Source: Cryobacterium sp. PH29-G1 | GTDB lineage: Bacteria; Actinomycetota; Actinomycetes; Actinomycetales; Microbacteriaceae | Direction of reading: 5' to 3' | NCBI RefSeq assembly: GCF_030063365.1 | Contig: NZ_JASISY010000005.1 | Location: forward strand, 124,001 to 188,000 | Length of the DNA stretch: 64,000 nt | In this document: piece after piece, positions 55,619 through 64,000 of the stretch | How the letters are laid out: every line of letters begins with the position of its first letter | Numbering within the stretch: position 1 is the stretch's first letter | The notes under the pieces: model-generated | Told to the model about the DNA's origin: nothing | The model's database searches: none | The model's input: the letters and a program-made list of their open reading frames with translations, nothing else | Translations under genes and position numbers: made by a program

Positions 55619-56101
55619 TTAGGCGACGGTGAGCGGCTCGTGCTCGACCGGAAAGTTCATCGAGGCTCCGATGAAGCACTCTCGGGCCGCTTCAGCGTGC
55701 AGCGACTGCGCAAACTCAACCTGGGCCGGGTCGGTGATCGTCACCCGCGGGCGCAGGGTAGCTAAGACGAAGCTGCCGCCGCCGGCCGGCCGCTGCCGCA
55801 TCATTCCGACCGCCGAATCGGTGTACGCGACGACCGTGACTCCGTGGCGCACGGCCACGTGCAGGTACGACAGCATGTGGCACTGGCTGAGCGCCGCCAG
55901 CAGCAGCTCCTCCGGGTTCCAGCGTTCGGCATTGCCGTGAAAGGTCGGATCGCTCGACCCCTTAATGATGGCTTTTTCCTCGGCGCCCTTGCCGAGCGGT
56001 GTGATCGTGTGCTGCCGGCCGTAAGCCCGATAGTTACTCGTGCCGGTGCCCTCATTTCCGGTCCAGTCGACCCGTACCGCGTAATTGTGCTCGCCGATCA
56101 T
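55619..56101 (-). CDS. OsmC family peroxiredoxin-like protein
   Basis: 160 aa. The conserved thiol residues are in ALSQCHMLSYL and ARECFIGAS. OsmC/Ohr proteins reduce organic hydroperoxides using two cysteines. The RWNPEELLLAALSQCHM segment is the family hallmark. It is transcribed opposite to both flanking aminotransferase genes. Whether it is an Ohr or OsmC is not clear. Confidence 0.9.
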   Translation of the reverse strand: MIGEHNYAVRVDWTGNEGTGTSNYRAYGRQHTITPLGKGAEEKAIIKGSSDPTFHGNAERWNPEELLLAALSQCHMLSYLHVAVRHGVTVVAYTDSAVGMMRQRPAGGGSFVLATLRPRVTITDPAQVEFAQSLHAEAARECFIGASMNFPVEHEPLTVA

Positions 56102-56210
56102 GTTTTCCCCTCAAAGAATGCTGTGTTTGCCGAAACCGACCACCGTCCTAGGGCAATTCTGACAGCACAGCCAGCGTCGCGGGGAAGTAGATCGGTAAAG
56201 TGGATGCATC

Positions 56211-57611
56211 ATGACTGACACCCTCACAAACTCTGCCACCGTCGCCGCCACTCACTACTCAGTGGCACAAGAACGAAAGATCGTCACCGCGATCCCCGGT
56301 CCGATCTCCGCCGCGTTGCAGGAGCGACGCCGCGCCGTCGTCTCCGACGGCGTCAGTTCGATGCTCCCCGTCTACATTGCCAAGGCCAACGGCGCAATCC
56401 TCGTCGACGTTGACGGCAACCAGTTCATCGACCTCGGTGCCGGAATCGGCGTGACCACCATCGGTCACACCGAAACCAGCGTCGTCGCCGCCGCTGTCGA
56501 ACAGTCCCAGGACTTCGTCCACACGCTGTTCACCGTTACCCCGTACGAGGAATACGTGCGCGTTGCCGAATTGCTCGCCGAGCACACCCCGGGCGATTTC
56601 CCGAAAAAGAGCGTACTGATCAACTCCGGTGCCGAAGCCGTCGAGAATGGCGTGAAGATCGCCCGCAAGTACACCGGCCGTCGCGCCGTCGCCGTGCTCG
56701 ACCACGCCTACCACGGTCGCACCGTGCTCACCATGGCCATGAACTACAAGGCCATGCCGTATGCCACCGGCTACGGCCCCCTCGCCAGTGACGTGTACCA
56801 CGCACCGAGCTCCTACCCGTATCACGACGGCCTGACCGGTGCCGCGGCAGCCGCCCGCACCATCTCCTACCTCGACAAGGTTGTCGGCGCGAGCGACTTG
56901 GCCTGCCTGGTCGTCGAACCCATCCAGGGCGAGGGCGGTTTCATGGTGCCAGCGGATGGCTACCTGCCGGCCCTGCAGGAATGGTGCACCGCGAACGGTG
57001 TGGTCATGATCGCTGATGAGATCCAGAGCGGCATGGCGCGTTCGGGCAAGTACTACGCGAGCGAGCATTTTGGTTGGATCCCCGACCTCGTGCTCACCGC
57101 CAAGGGCATCGCCGGCGGATTCCCCCTCGCCGCGGTGACCGGCCGCGCCGAAATTATGGATGCATCCCAGCCCGGCGGGCTCGGCGGTACCTTCGGCGGC
57201 AACCCCGTCTCCTGCGCGGCAGCGATCGCCGTGTTCGACGCGATTGAAGCCAACAACCTGCTCGGCGAGGCGGTCCGCATCGAGAAGACCCTCACCGCAG
57301 GCCTGACGGTGCTGAAGAACAAGTACGACATCATCGGTGAGATTCGCGGCCACGGTGCCATGATCGCCATCGAACTCGTGCAGCCGGGCACCGGCGACAC
57401 CACCAAGGCGCCCAACGCCGCCGCGGTGAGCGCCATCTCCACCTACGCCGGCCAGCACGGCGTTCTTCTGCTGACCGCCGGCACCTACGGCAACGTGCTG
57501 CGCTTCCTGCCGAGTCTCGCGCTGTCCGATGCTCTCATCGCCGACGCCCTCTCGGTGATCGACGAGGCCATCGCCGCGCACGCTGCCGCGCTCACTGCGC
57601 CGTCACACTGA
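56211..57611 (+). CDS. gabT: 4-aminobutyrate aminotransferase, copy 2
   Basis: 466 aa. The same PLP core as copy 1 (Lys298 in TAKGIAGGFPLAAVTGRAEIM; SGAEAVENGVKIARKYTGRRA); similar N-terminus (YSVAQERKIVTAIPGP against YSVPQERKLVTALPGP). The two differ in about half their residues by eye, so they are old paralogues and probably differ in substrate (GABA, putrescine or beta-alanine). It is 4 bp upstream of the asparaginase, so the two are co-transcribed. Confidence 0.91.
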   Translation: MTDTLTNSATVAATHYSVAQERKIVTAIPGPISAALQERRRAVVSDGVSSMLPVYIAKANGAILVDVDGNQFIDLGAGIGVTTIGHTETSVVAAAVEQSQDFVHTLFTVTPYEEYVRVAELLAEHTPGDFPKKSVLINSGAEAVENGVKIARKYTGRRAVAVLDHAYHGRTVLTMAMNYKAMPYATGYGPLASDVYHAPSSYPYHDGLTGAAAAARTISYLDKVVGASDLACLVVEPIQGEGGFMVPADGYLPALQEWCTANGVVMIADEIQSGMARSGKYYASEHFGWIPDLVLTAKGIAGGFPLAAVTGRAEIMDASQPGGLGGTFGGNPVSCAAAIAVFDAIEANNLLGEAVRIEKTLTAGLTVLKNKYDIIGEIRGHGAMIAIELVQPGTGDTTKAPNAAAVSAISTYAGQHGVLLLTAGTYGNVLRFLPSLALSDALIADALSVIDEAIAAHAAALTAPSH

Positions 57612-57615
57612 CGCC

Positions 57616-58608
57616 GTGACTGAAACTTTCACGGTCGAGGACTCGGTAGAACTCGCGGTCGTCGAACGCAGCGGCTTCGTCGAGTCCCGGCACGCCGGTT
57701 CGGCGATTGTGCTCGGCACCAGCGGCGAGGTGTTGCGCACTCTGGGCGACGTGACCAGCCCGATCTTTCCGCGTTCGGCCATGAAACCGTTTCAGGCCGT
57801 CGCGGTTATGGCGAGCGGTGTCGCTCTGCGGGGAGCGGATGCTGCCATCGCCACCGCGAGTCACACTGCAACACCCGCCCATATCAACCTGGTGCGCGGA
57901 CTCCTCACTCGTGCCGGAATACCCGAATCGGCACTCGCCTGCCCGGCGGCCTGGCCGATCGATTCCGCCGCCCGGGATACCCTCGTGCGCCTCGGTTCCG
58001 GCAAGGCCCCCGTGTACATGGAATGCTCCGGAAAGCATGCGGCGATGCTCGTGGCCTGCCAGCAGAACGGCTGGGCCCTGGAAGGCTATTTGGAGCCGGC
58101 GCATCCGTTACAGAAACGCGTTCTCGACGTGCTCGAACGCTTCACCGGTGAACGTCCACTGGCTTCGGGCGTCGACGGCTGTGGCGCACCGGTGCACGCG
58201 ATCTCACTCACCGGGCTGGCACGCGGCATCGCGCGCATCGCCACGAGTAAGTCGAACTCACCGTTTGCGATTTACCGCGAGGCCGGATTCCTGGCCGAAG
58301 CAGTACGCGCCAACGGCTGGGTCGTCGCCGGTCCCGGCCACTCCGACAGCATCGTGATCGACCGGCTCGGCCTGTTCATGAAGGGCGGCGCCGAGGGCAT
58401 CATGGTCGCCGCCGCCGAAAACGGTACAACGGTAGCGCTGAAGATTCTCGACGGAAACCTGCGCGCCGCCGCGGCCGTCGCGCTGAGCCTGCTGGCCGAC
58501 GCGGAAGCAATTCAGCGAACGGATGTCGCTGAGGTGCTTCCCGAACTCGGCCTCACCATAACCGGTGGCGGCCTCCCCGTTGGGGAGATCCGCGCCAGCT
58601 ACGTCTAG
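57616..58608 (+). CDS. L-asparaginase, class 3 (AnsA/ReAV type)
   Basis: 330 aa, GTG start. It belongs to the Asparaginase II (pfam06089) family related to Rhizobium etli ReAV. The Ser-Lys tandem is in FPRSAMKPF, the zinc Cys/Asp segments are ECSGKHAAML and GVDGCGAPVHA, and the second Lys lies near the C-terminal region. It hydrolyses Asn to Asp and ammonia. It is coupled at 4 bp to gabT copy 2, suggesting shared nitrogen catabolism. Confidence 0.87.
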   Translation: MTETFTVEDSVELAVVERSGFVESRHAGSAIVLGTSGEVLRTLGDVTSPIFPRSAMKPFQAVAVMASGVALRGADAAIATASHTATPAHINLVRGLLTRAGIPESALACPAAWPIDSAARDTLVRLGSGKAPVYMECSGKHAAMLVACQQNGWALEGYLEPAHPLQKRVLDVLERFTGERPLASGVDGCGAPVHAISLTGLARGIARIATSKSNSPFAIYREAGFLAEAVRANGWVVAGPGHSDSIVIDRLGLFMKGGAEGIMVAAAENGTTVALKILDGNLRAAAAVALSLLADAEAIQRTDVAEVLPELGLTITGGGLPVGEIRASYV

Positions 58609-58627
58609 ATCATCGGGCCTGAATCAG

Positions 58628-58669
58628 CGGGTTCGGATCAGCTTGTCCTTACCGGCTGATCCGAACCCG
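58628..58669. terminator. 15-bp perfect hairpin between asparaginase and potC
   Basis: Arms CGGGTTCGGATCAGC (58628-58642) and its reverse complement (58655-58669), 12-base loop, between converging genes; fits a bidirectional terminator. Confidence 0.8.
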
Positions 58670-58682
58670 TCTCGACTGGCTG

Positions 58683-59489
58683 TCAGCTCACCTTGGCCTG
58701 CCGCCGAGCCTTGGCAGCCCCCGATACCTGGACCGTCACGACCACGACCAGCGCGAGAATGAACACTGCAGAGGCGAGTACGTTGGCCTCGGCGGGGATA
58801 CCGCGAGCCGCCGAGATGTAGATGTACTTCGGAAAGGTCGTGACCGGACCGGAGTTGAAGTTCGTGATGATGAAGTCGTCAAACGACAGCGCGAACGACA
58901 AGAGCGCGGCCGCCAGAATGCCCGGTAGCAGCAGCGGAAAAGTGATGCGCGCGAATACCTGCCAGGCGGAGCCGTACAGGTCCCGACCGGCCTCTTCCAG
59001 GGCCGGGTCGAGGCTCGCGACGCGCGCCTTGACCGTCACCACGACAAAGCTGATGCAGAACATGGTGTGCGCGAGAATGATCGTCAGCATGTCCTTCGGC
59101 ACACCGAGCGACAAGAACTGTGCTGCCAGGCCGGCACCGAGTACGACCTCGGGCGTGGCCATCGGAAGGAACAGGAGCAGGCTGGTCTGCGACCGAAACT
59201 TGAACCGATAGCGCACGATGGCGATCGCGATCATGGTGCCCAGGGTCGTCGCCGCGACGGTAGCGATCGCCCCGATGATCAGGCTGTTGCCGAAGGCCTG
59301 ACAGACGGCGCCGTTTTGCACGTTGCACACGTTGAGCCATTTGTCGAAGGTGAACCCGCGCCAGAGGATATTCGATTTGAGAGAGTCGTTGAAGGAGTAG
59401 ACGAAGGTGTAACCGATGGGAATCATCAGAAACAGCAGTGCGAGAGCGCTGTACACGGGCAGCAGCCACTTGCCGAGGGAAAGTTTCAC
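58683..59489 (-). CDS. potC: Spermidine/putrescine-type ABC transporter permease (PotC-like)
   Basis: 268 aa with six helices and the permease loop near EEAGRDLYGSAWQVFARITFPLLLPG (EAA motif). The last gene of the potD-A-B-C operon; its ATG overlaps potB's stop by 4 bp. The outer transport channel is formed with PotB. The substrate is probably a polyamine or related cation from the binding-protein style, not proven. Confidence 0.88.
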   Translation of the reverse strand: MKLSLGKWLLPVYSALALLFLMIPIGYTFVYSFNDSLKSNILWRGFTFDKWLNVCNVQNGAVCQAFGNSLIIGAIATVAATTLGTMIAIAIVRYRFKFRSQTSLLLFLPMATPEVVLGAGLAAQFLSLGVPKDMLTIILAHTMFCISFVVVTVKARVASLDPALEEAGRDLYGSAWQVFARITFPLLLPGILAAALLSFALSFDDFIITNFNSGPVTTFPKYIYISAARGIPAEANVLASAVFILALVVVVTVQVSGAAKARRQAKVS

Positions 59490-60403
59490 AGCAGTTCCTC
59501 CGTTCCGGATCGTTTGACGTAGACGCTGACGATCACGAGGATGACCGTCATCAGAATGATGGAGAGGGCAGCGGCCGAGGGGTAGTTCTGCAGCACGAGA
59601 AAGTTCGCCTCGATCACGTTACCCATCATTTGCGTACCGGTACCGCCGAGAAAGTCCCGGCTGGCGTTGATATAGTCACCGGCCGCTGGAATAAAGGTGA
59701 GCAGCGTTCCCGCCACGATGCCGGGCATCGAGAGGGGAATCGTCACCTTGCGAAACACCTGGAACGGGCTCGCGTAGAGGTCGTTGCCGGCTTCGAGGTA
59801 ACGCACGTCGAGCCGTTCGAGGGTCGTGTACAGCGGCAGGGTCATGAACGGAATGAAGTTGTAGGTCAGGCCGAAGATCACTGAGAATGCGGTGCCGGTC
59901 ACATGGGCTTCCGGTCCGAGCAGCGACAGGGCCTTCAGCGATTGCACGACGAAGGACTCGTCGGAGAACAGCTGCTTCCAGGCGAGGGTGCGCAGCAGAA
60001 AGCTGATGAAGAACGGCGCGATCACGGACACGAGCATGAGACTCTGCAACAGCGGCCATTTGCGGGCCTTCACGCCGATGAAATACGCCAGCGGATAGCT
60101 GATCAGCAACGCGAAAAACGTCGCGGCCAGAGCATAGCTGAACGAACGCACAATGTGCGGCCAATAGGTCGTGACCACCTCAACGTAGTTCTGCCAGCGA
60201 AAGGCGTAGTCGTACTGCCCGATATCGCCGAACTCCCGCGGCGCCTGAAACGACGTCAGCAGCAGCGATACCAATGGGGTCAGAAAGAACAGCACCAGAT
60301 ACAGGATGCCCGGCAACAGCAGAAACAGCGCGACCGGGCTGCGCCGCCGAGCGACCGGATCGGTCGACGGGGCCGCCGTCGATGAAAATGCGGCAAAGGC
60401 CAT
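59486..60403 (-). CDS. potB: Spermidine/putrescine-type ABC transporter permease (PotB-like)
   Basis: 305 aa. A polar N-terminal extension (about 25 residues) precedes six helices; the EAA loop is EAGNDLYASPFQVFRKVTIPLSMPG. It overlaps potC by 4 bp and is 2 bp from potA. Confidence 0.88.
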   Translation of the reverse strand: MAFAAFSSTAAPSTDPVARRRSPVALFLLLPGILYLVLFFLTPLVSLLLTSFQAPREFGDIGQYDYAFRWQNYVEVVTTYWPHIVRSFSYALAATFFALLISYPLAYFIGVKARKWPLLQSLMLVSVIAPFFISFLLRTLAWKQLFSDESFVVQSLKALSLLGPEAHVTGTAFSVIFGLTYNFIPFMTLPLYTTLERLDVRYLEAGNDLYASPFQVFRKVTIPLSMPGIVAGTLLTFIPAAGDYINASRDFLGGTGTQMMGNVIEANFLVLQNYPSAAALSIILMTVILVIVSVYVKRSGTEELL

Positions 60404-60405
60404 CG

Positions 60406-61605
60406 CTACGCCTCCTTCAGCTCCGCGCGCAGCGACGAGCGTCGCTGCTGGGCGATGGTCTTGGTATCGAGGTCGGCCTCGAACCGCGGCGCATCGGCCG
60501 GATCGTCATCGAGGCCGAAGCCGTGGTCGATATTCCAGCTGAGCCAGACCTCGGCGCCGACGTGCGCGGCCGGGCCGAAAGCCGTGTTCTGGGCGAACAC
60601 AACCAGAGTGTCGACGCCGGGCACCGACACGAGGTACTGCGTGCTGACCCCACTGAACGAGACGTCGATGACCTTGCCGGGGCCCATGACGTTGCGGTCG
60701 GCGTCGTGACTGGGTGATTCCGCGTGCAGGGTGAGCTTCTCGGGGCGGACGCCGATGGTGACCTCACCGCTGGTGCGATGCGCCCGCGAGACGGGTACAA
60801 CAATCTTCTGCCCGGAAACATCCACCGCGATGGCGGTACTGGTGGTGGAGACGACCGGGCCGGTGAACAGGTTGGACTGGCCAAGAAAGTTCGCGACGAA
60901 GGCGGTCTTGGGCAGTTCGTAGAGCTGCTGCGGTTCGCCCATTTGTTCGATGCGGCCCTTGTTCATAACCGCGATGGTGTCGGCCATGGTCATGGCCTCT
61001 TCCTGGTCGTGGGTCACGTGCAAAAAGGTGAGTCCGACCTCTTCCTGGATGGTTTTCAACTCCAGCTGCATCTGACGTCGCAGCTTGAGGTCGAGGGCAC
61101 CGAGCGGCTCATCCAACAGCAGCAGCGCGGGCCGGTTGACGATGGCGCGGGCCAGAGCCACCCGCTGCTGCTGTCCGCCGGAGAGTTGCTGCGGCTTGCG
61201 GTGCGCGAGGTGATCCAGCTCGACCAGGAGCAAAGCCTCGTGCGCTTTGGCCACGGGATCGCCGATCTTGCGACGGCGCAGACCGAAGGCAACGTTCTCC
61301 AGCACGGTCATGTGCGGAAAGAGCGCGTAGCTCTGGAATACGGTGTTGACCGGGCGCTGGAAGGACTTCTGATTGGTCACATCCTCTCCCCCAATGAGAA
61401 TGCGGCCGTTGGTGGGGTCTTCCAAGCCGGCGACGAGCCGGAGCGTTGTTGTTTTACCGCAGCCCGAGGGGCCGAGCAGCGCGAAAAATGATCCGGCCGG
61501 AATGGTGAGATTGAGATTTTCAATCGCGGTGAAACCGGGAAACCGTTTCTCGATGCCGACGAGCTCGAGGTCGGCGCCACGATCGGCGAACGCGCCAACA
61601 GCCAT
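60406..61605 (-). CDS. potA: ABC transporter ATP-binding protein (PotA-like)
   Basis: 399 aa. Walker A GPSGCGKTT, signature LSGGQQQRVALARA, Walker B LLLLDEPLGALD, and switch His in VTHDQEEAM. The C-terminal TOBE-like regulatory domain is long (about residues 260-385). Its ATG shares one base with the potD stop (TGA). It powers the PotBC channel. Confidence 0.91.
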   Translation of the reverse strand: MAVGAFADRGADLELVGIEKRFPGFTAIENLNLTIPAGSFFALLGPSGCGKTTTLRLVAGLEDPTNGRILIGGEDVTNQKSFQRPVNTVFQSYALFPHMTVLENVAFGLRRRKIGDPVAKAHEALLLVELDHLAHRKPQQLSGGQQQRVALARAIVNRPALLLLDEPLGALDLKLRRQMQLELKTIQEEVGLTFLHVTHDQEEAMTMADTIAVMNKGRIEQMGEPQQLYELPKTAFVANFLGQSNLFTGPVVSTTSTAIAVDVSGQKIVVPVSRAHRTSGEVTIGVRPEKLTLHAESPSHDADRNVMGPGKVIDVSFSGVSTQYLVSVPGVDTLVVFAQNTAFGPAAHVGAEVWLSWNIDHGFGLDDDPADAPRFEADLDTKTIAQQRRSSLRAELKEA

Positions 61606-62819
61606 CAGGCTGCACCCAGCAGAATCGCCTGGAACTGGGCGTTGAAGGTCTGTTCCTCGGTACCGTCGAGACCGCGGAAGACGTAGGCGTTGGCCAGGGT
61701 CGCGTCGTCGGGAAAAATCAGCGGATCCGCAGCCAGGGCCGGGTCGATGGCCATCATGGCTTCCTTGGCGCCGACGACCGGGGTGATGTAGTTGACGTAC
61801 GCGGCGACCTCGGCGGCGACGGCCGGTTCGTAATAGTAGTTGATGAGCGTTTCGACGTTCGTCTTGCCGGGCGAGCCGATTGGTACCACAAAGTTGTCAT
61901 TCCAGAGCGTGCCGCCCTTCTCGGGAACGACGAACGCCCACTTGTCGCCACTTTCGGCGTTGAGCTGCACGATGTCACCGGACCAGACGATTGCCGCCAA
62001 GGTGTCTTCATTGGCCAAGTCCTCCTTGTAGGAGTTGCCCTTGATGTTGCGGATCTGGCCGTCGGAGACCTGTTTTTTGAACTCGTCGATGGCGGCGGTG
62101 AATTCTTCCTCGCCCCACTTGCCGGAAATATCGACGCCCTGATCGAGCATGATGAGCCCCATGGTGTCGCGCATTTCGGAGAGCACCCCGACGCGCCCCT
62201 TCAGCTCCGGCGCCCAGAGGTCCTGAACCGAGGTGAGTCCCTGCGGATACTTCTCCTTGTTCCACGCCAGACCAGCGAAACCGCCCTGCCATGGCACGCT
62301 CATGGCGCGCCCCGGGTCAAAATCGACGTCTTGCAGCGACGGGATCAAATTGGAGAGGTTGGGGATGTTGTCGTGGTTGAGTTCTTGGGTGTAGCCGAAC
62401 CGGATCATACGACTGACCATCCAGTCGGTCAGGCAGGCCACATCAGCTCCGATGTCCTGGCCGAGGGCAAGTTGGTCTTTCACCTTGCCGTAGTAAGAAT
62501 TGTTGTCGTCCACGGCCTCCCGGTATTTGACCGACAGGCCGGTCTGGGCTTTGAAAGCGTCGAGGGTCGGATAGTTGCCGGCGTCATCGACGTCGATGTA
62601 CAGCGCCCAGTTATCCCAGCGAATGGTTTTGTCGGTAGCCGAGGTATCGGCCGCTGCGGTGGGCTTGGGGGCCGGTCCGCTGGAACAGGCGGCGAGCGCC
62701 AGCGCGGTAGCACCGGCTCCAGCGCCGGCCAGCAGAGTGCGGCGTCCCATCTGCGCGTTCTGGGCCTGGCGAATGAGCTGGCGGATCATGGGGTCGGCGG
62801 GCAGCGGCTTGGACTTCAT
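61605..62819 (-). CDS. potD: Spermidine/putrescine-type substrate-binding protein (PotD-like), Tat/lipoprotein signal
   Basis: 404 aa from the ATG at 62819, with AGGAGAA 8 bases upstream; an in-frame start 37 codons earlier is rejected. The signal has a twin-arginine MGRRTLLAGAGAGATALALAAC, ending in a lipobox Cys, so it is both Tat-directed and lipidated. The mature part starts with the RWDNWALYIDVDD region of PotD-like proteins. It heads the potDABC operon. The ligand pocket residues were not checked, so polyamine specificity is not established. Confidence 0.86.
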   Translation of the reverse strand: MKSKPLPADPMIRQLIRQAQNAQMGRRTLLAGAGAGATALALAACSSGPAPKPTAAADTSATDKTIRWDNWALYIDVDDAGNYPTLDAFKAQTGLSVKYREAVDDNNSYYGKVKDQLALGQDIGADVACLTDWMVSRMIRFGYTQELNHDNIPNLSNLIPSLQDVDFDPGRAMSVPWQGGFAGLAWNKEKYPQGLTSVQDLWAPELKGRVGVLSEMRDTMGLIMLDQGVDISGKWGEEEFTAAIDEFKKQVSDGQIRNIKGNSYKEDLANEDTLAAIVWSGDIVQLNAESGDKWAFVVPEKGGTLWNDNFVVPIGSPGKTNVETLINYYYEPAVAAEVAAYVNYITPVVGAKEAMMAIDPALAADPLIFPDDATLANAYVFRGLDGTEEQTFNAQFQAILLGAA

Positions 62820-62857
62820 TATGGTTCTCCTAGCATTCGGGGCACACACACGGTCAG

Positions 62858-62877
62858 AACTCGCTGCGTTGCGAGTT
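62858..62877. promoter_or_regulatory. Hairpin in the potD leader region
   Basis: AACTCGC-TGCGTT-GCGAGTT: 7-bp perfect arms, 6-base loop, about 40 bases upstream of potD. It may be an operator or RNA hairpin. Confidence 0.35.
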
Positions 62878-63052
62878 GGTCGATAATTGCACATATCCCC
62901 GGTAGAAACACCTAAAAGAGACCAAAACATTGATCTTGCAACCGATTTGTCACGAAATCAGCACAAGCTGGCAACATTGACCCTCGAATTCGTCGGTTCA
63001 CCTCGACTAGGGTAAGCGCACAAGCGGCACCGAATTTCAACAGAGGAGCGAA

Positions 63053-64000
63053 ATGAGAATCGCTATTCCCACCGAGATCAAGAACAACGAATTTCGGGTC
63101 GCGATCACTCCGGCGGGGGTGCACGACCTCGTGCTGAACGGACACGAGGTCGTGGTTCAGACCGGTGCCGGCATTGGTTCCTCGATCAGTGATGAACAGT
63201 ATGTCGCCGCCGGTGCGACGATCCTGCCGGACGCCGCAAGTGTCTGGGCGAGCGCCGAGCTGCTGCTGAAGGTCAAGGAACCCGTAGCCAGCGAGTATGA
63301 CTATTTTCGCGCCGACCTCGTGCTGTTCACCTATCTGCATCTCGCTGCCGAACCCGAGCTGACCCGAGCCCTGCTCGCGAGCCGGGTCACGGCGATCGCC
63401 TACGAAACCGTTCAGTTGCCCTCGCGGGCCCTGCCGCTGTTGGCGCCAATGAGTGAGGTCGCTGGCCGCCTGGCCCCGATTGTCGGGGCCAACGCCATGC
63501 TCAAGCCGAACGGCGGTCCCGGCCTGTTGGTGCCCGGGGTTCCCGGCACCCATCCAGCCAAAATCGTCGTGCTCGGCGGTGGCGTTGCCGGAACTGCCGC
63601 GATGCAGGTGTCGCTCGGTCTCGGTGCCGAGGTGACAGTGCTCGACACCAACCTGTTTCGACTGCGAGAGATTGATGCCTTGCACTTCGGACGAGTCAAA
63701 ACCATCGCTTCCAACAGCTTCGAGATCGATAAAGCGGTGATGGAGGCCGACATGGTTATCGGCTCGGTGCTTATTCCGGGTGCCAAGGCGCCCAAGCTGG
63801 TCAGCAACGGCCTCGTGGCGCGCATGAAATCTGGCAGCGTACTCGTGGATATCGCCGTCGACCAGGGGGGTTGTTTTGCCGATAGCCACCCGACCACGCA
63901 CGCCGACCCCACGTTCACCGTGCACCGGTCATTGTTCTATTGCGTGGCCAACATGCCCGGTGCCGTACCGCACACGTCGACCTATGCGCTGACGAATGCC
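63053..64000 (+). CDS. ald: Alanine dehydrogenase, partial (cut by right edge)
   Basis: 316 codons read without a stop to the window end; full Ald is about 370 aa. It converts alanine to pyruvate and ammonia with NAD. The catalytic Lys lies in KVKEP, the His in YLHLA, and the Asp in DIAVDQGG, with the Rossmann VLGGGVAGTAA. The AGAGGAG site precedes the ATG. It is read divergently from potD. It may be linked to nitrogen use like its neighbours. Confidence 0.93.
   Translation, partial: MRIAIPTEIKNNEFRVAITPAGVHDLVLNGHEVVVQTGAGIGSSISDEQYVAAGATILPDAASVWASAELLLKVKEPVASEYDYFRADLVLFTYLHLAAEPELTRALLASRVTAIAYETVQLPSRALPLLAPMSEVAGRLAPIVGANAMLKPNGGPGLLVPGVPGTHPAKIVVLGGGVAGTAAMQVSLGLGAEVTVLDTNLFRLREIDALHFGRVKTIASNSFEIDKAVMEADMVIGSVLIPGAKAPKLVSNGLVARMKSGSVLVDIAVDQGGCFADSHPTTHADPTFTVHRSLFYCVANMPGAVPHTSTYALTNA

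Overview
The window is high-GC (roughly 60-65% by eye) with dense, mostly co-directional genes, frequent GTG starts and many 1-11 bp gene overlaps. Gene content (IspG/Dxr isoprenoid route, a YlxR-NusA-InfB block, a short MutY, a GBL-receptor-like TetR, a DUF222/HNH protein) points to an actinomycete, most likely Microbacteriaceae (Cryobacterium/Leifsonia-like). The family is an inference from gene content and protein style; no 16S or other marker RNA gene is present.

The minus strand carries a core actinobacterial array that is normally much tighter: dxr (52.0-53.1 kb), rseP (48.6-50.0), ispG (33.8-35.0), proS (24.0-25.8), nusA-ylxR-infB-rbfA (19.0-23.8), truB (13.9-14.8) and ribF (12.0-13.0). 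Other blocks sit between these genes: a kinase/lipoprotein pair between dxr and rseP; a DUF222/HNH element and an uptake/CoA-activation locus between rseP and ispG; an exopolysaccharide operon between ispG and proS; and a panE / mutY-thyA-folA block between rbfA and truB. No rimP is visible between proS and nusA.

Region by region. 1-4.3 kb: DUF2207 membrane protein, an SGNH hydrolase whose nucleophile serine is glycine, and an SDR-DUF2867 protein. 4.4-8.8 kb: a deoxyribose-phosphate operon (SorC-type regulator, deoC, full-length aldehyde dehydrogenase, half-length aldehyde dehydrogenase), then a divergent ROK kinase. 10-13.9 kb: MFS transporter with a GBL-receptor-like TetR, ribF, two small membrane proteins, truB. 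14.9-18.8 kb: panE, a uridine-kinase-like protein with a degenerate P-loop, mutY-thyA-folA. 19-25.8 kb: translation/transcription factors and proS. 26.6-33.8 kb: a tightly coupled plus-strand operon with a 25-codon leader ORF, a small repeat-bearing membrane protein, a processive GT2 synthase, two polysaccharide deacetylases and a GH10-like lipoprotein. It looks like a synthesise-deacetylate-trim module for a secreted beta-linked amino-sugar polymer and is the most interesting system here.

35-45.4 kb: two alpha/beta hydrolases, a TetR, an acyl-CoA ligase and a complete Liv-type ABC importer in one overlapping minus-strand operon behind a strong sigma70-like promoter, with a divergent thiolase. 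This is probably an uptake and CoA-activation pathway for an unknown carboxylic acid or ester. 45.4-48.3 kb: a DUF222/HNH gene flanked and invaded by minisatellite arrays. 53-63 kb: plsC, two paralogous GABA-type aminotransferases around an OsmC gene, a class 3 asparaginase and a potDABC-type importer, together a polyamine/GABA/asparagine nitrogen-use region. The right edge cuts alanine dehydrogenase.

Short tandem repeats (7-28 bp units) recur throughout, both in coding and intergenic DNA, and perfect hairpins mark several gene ends. No tRNA, rRNA, insertion sequence, CRISPR array or prophage was seen.
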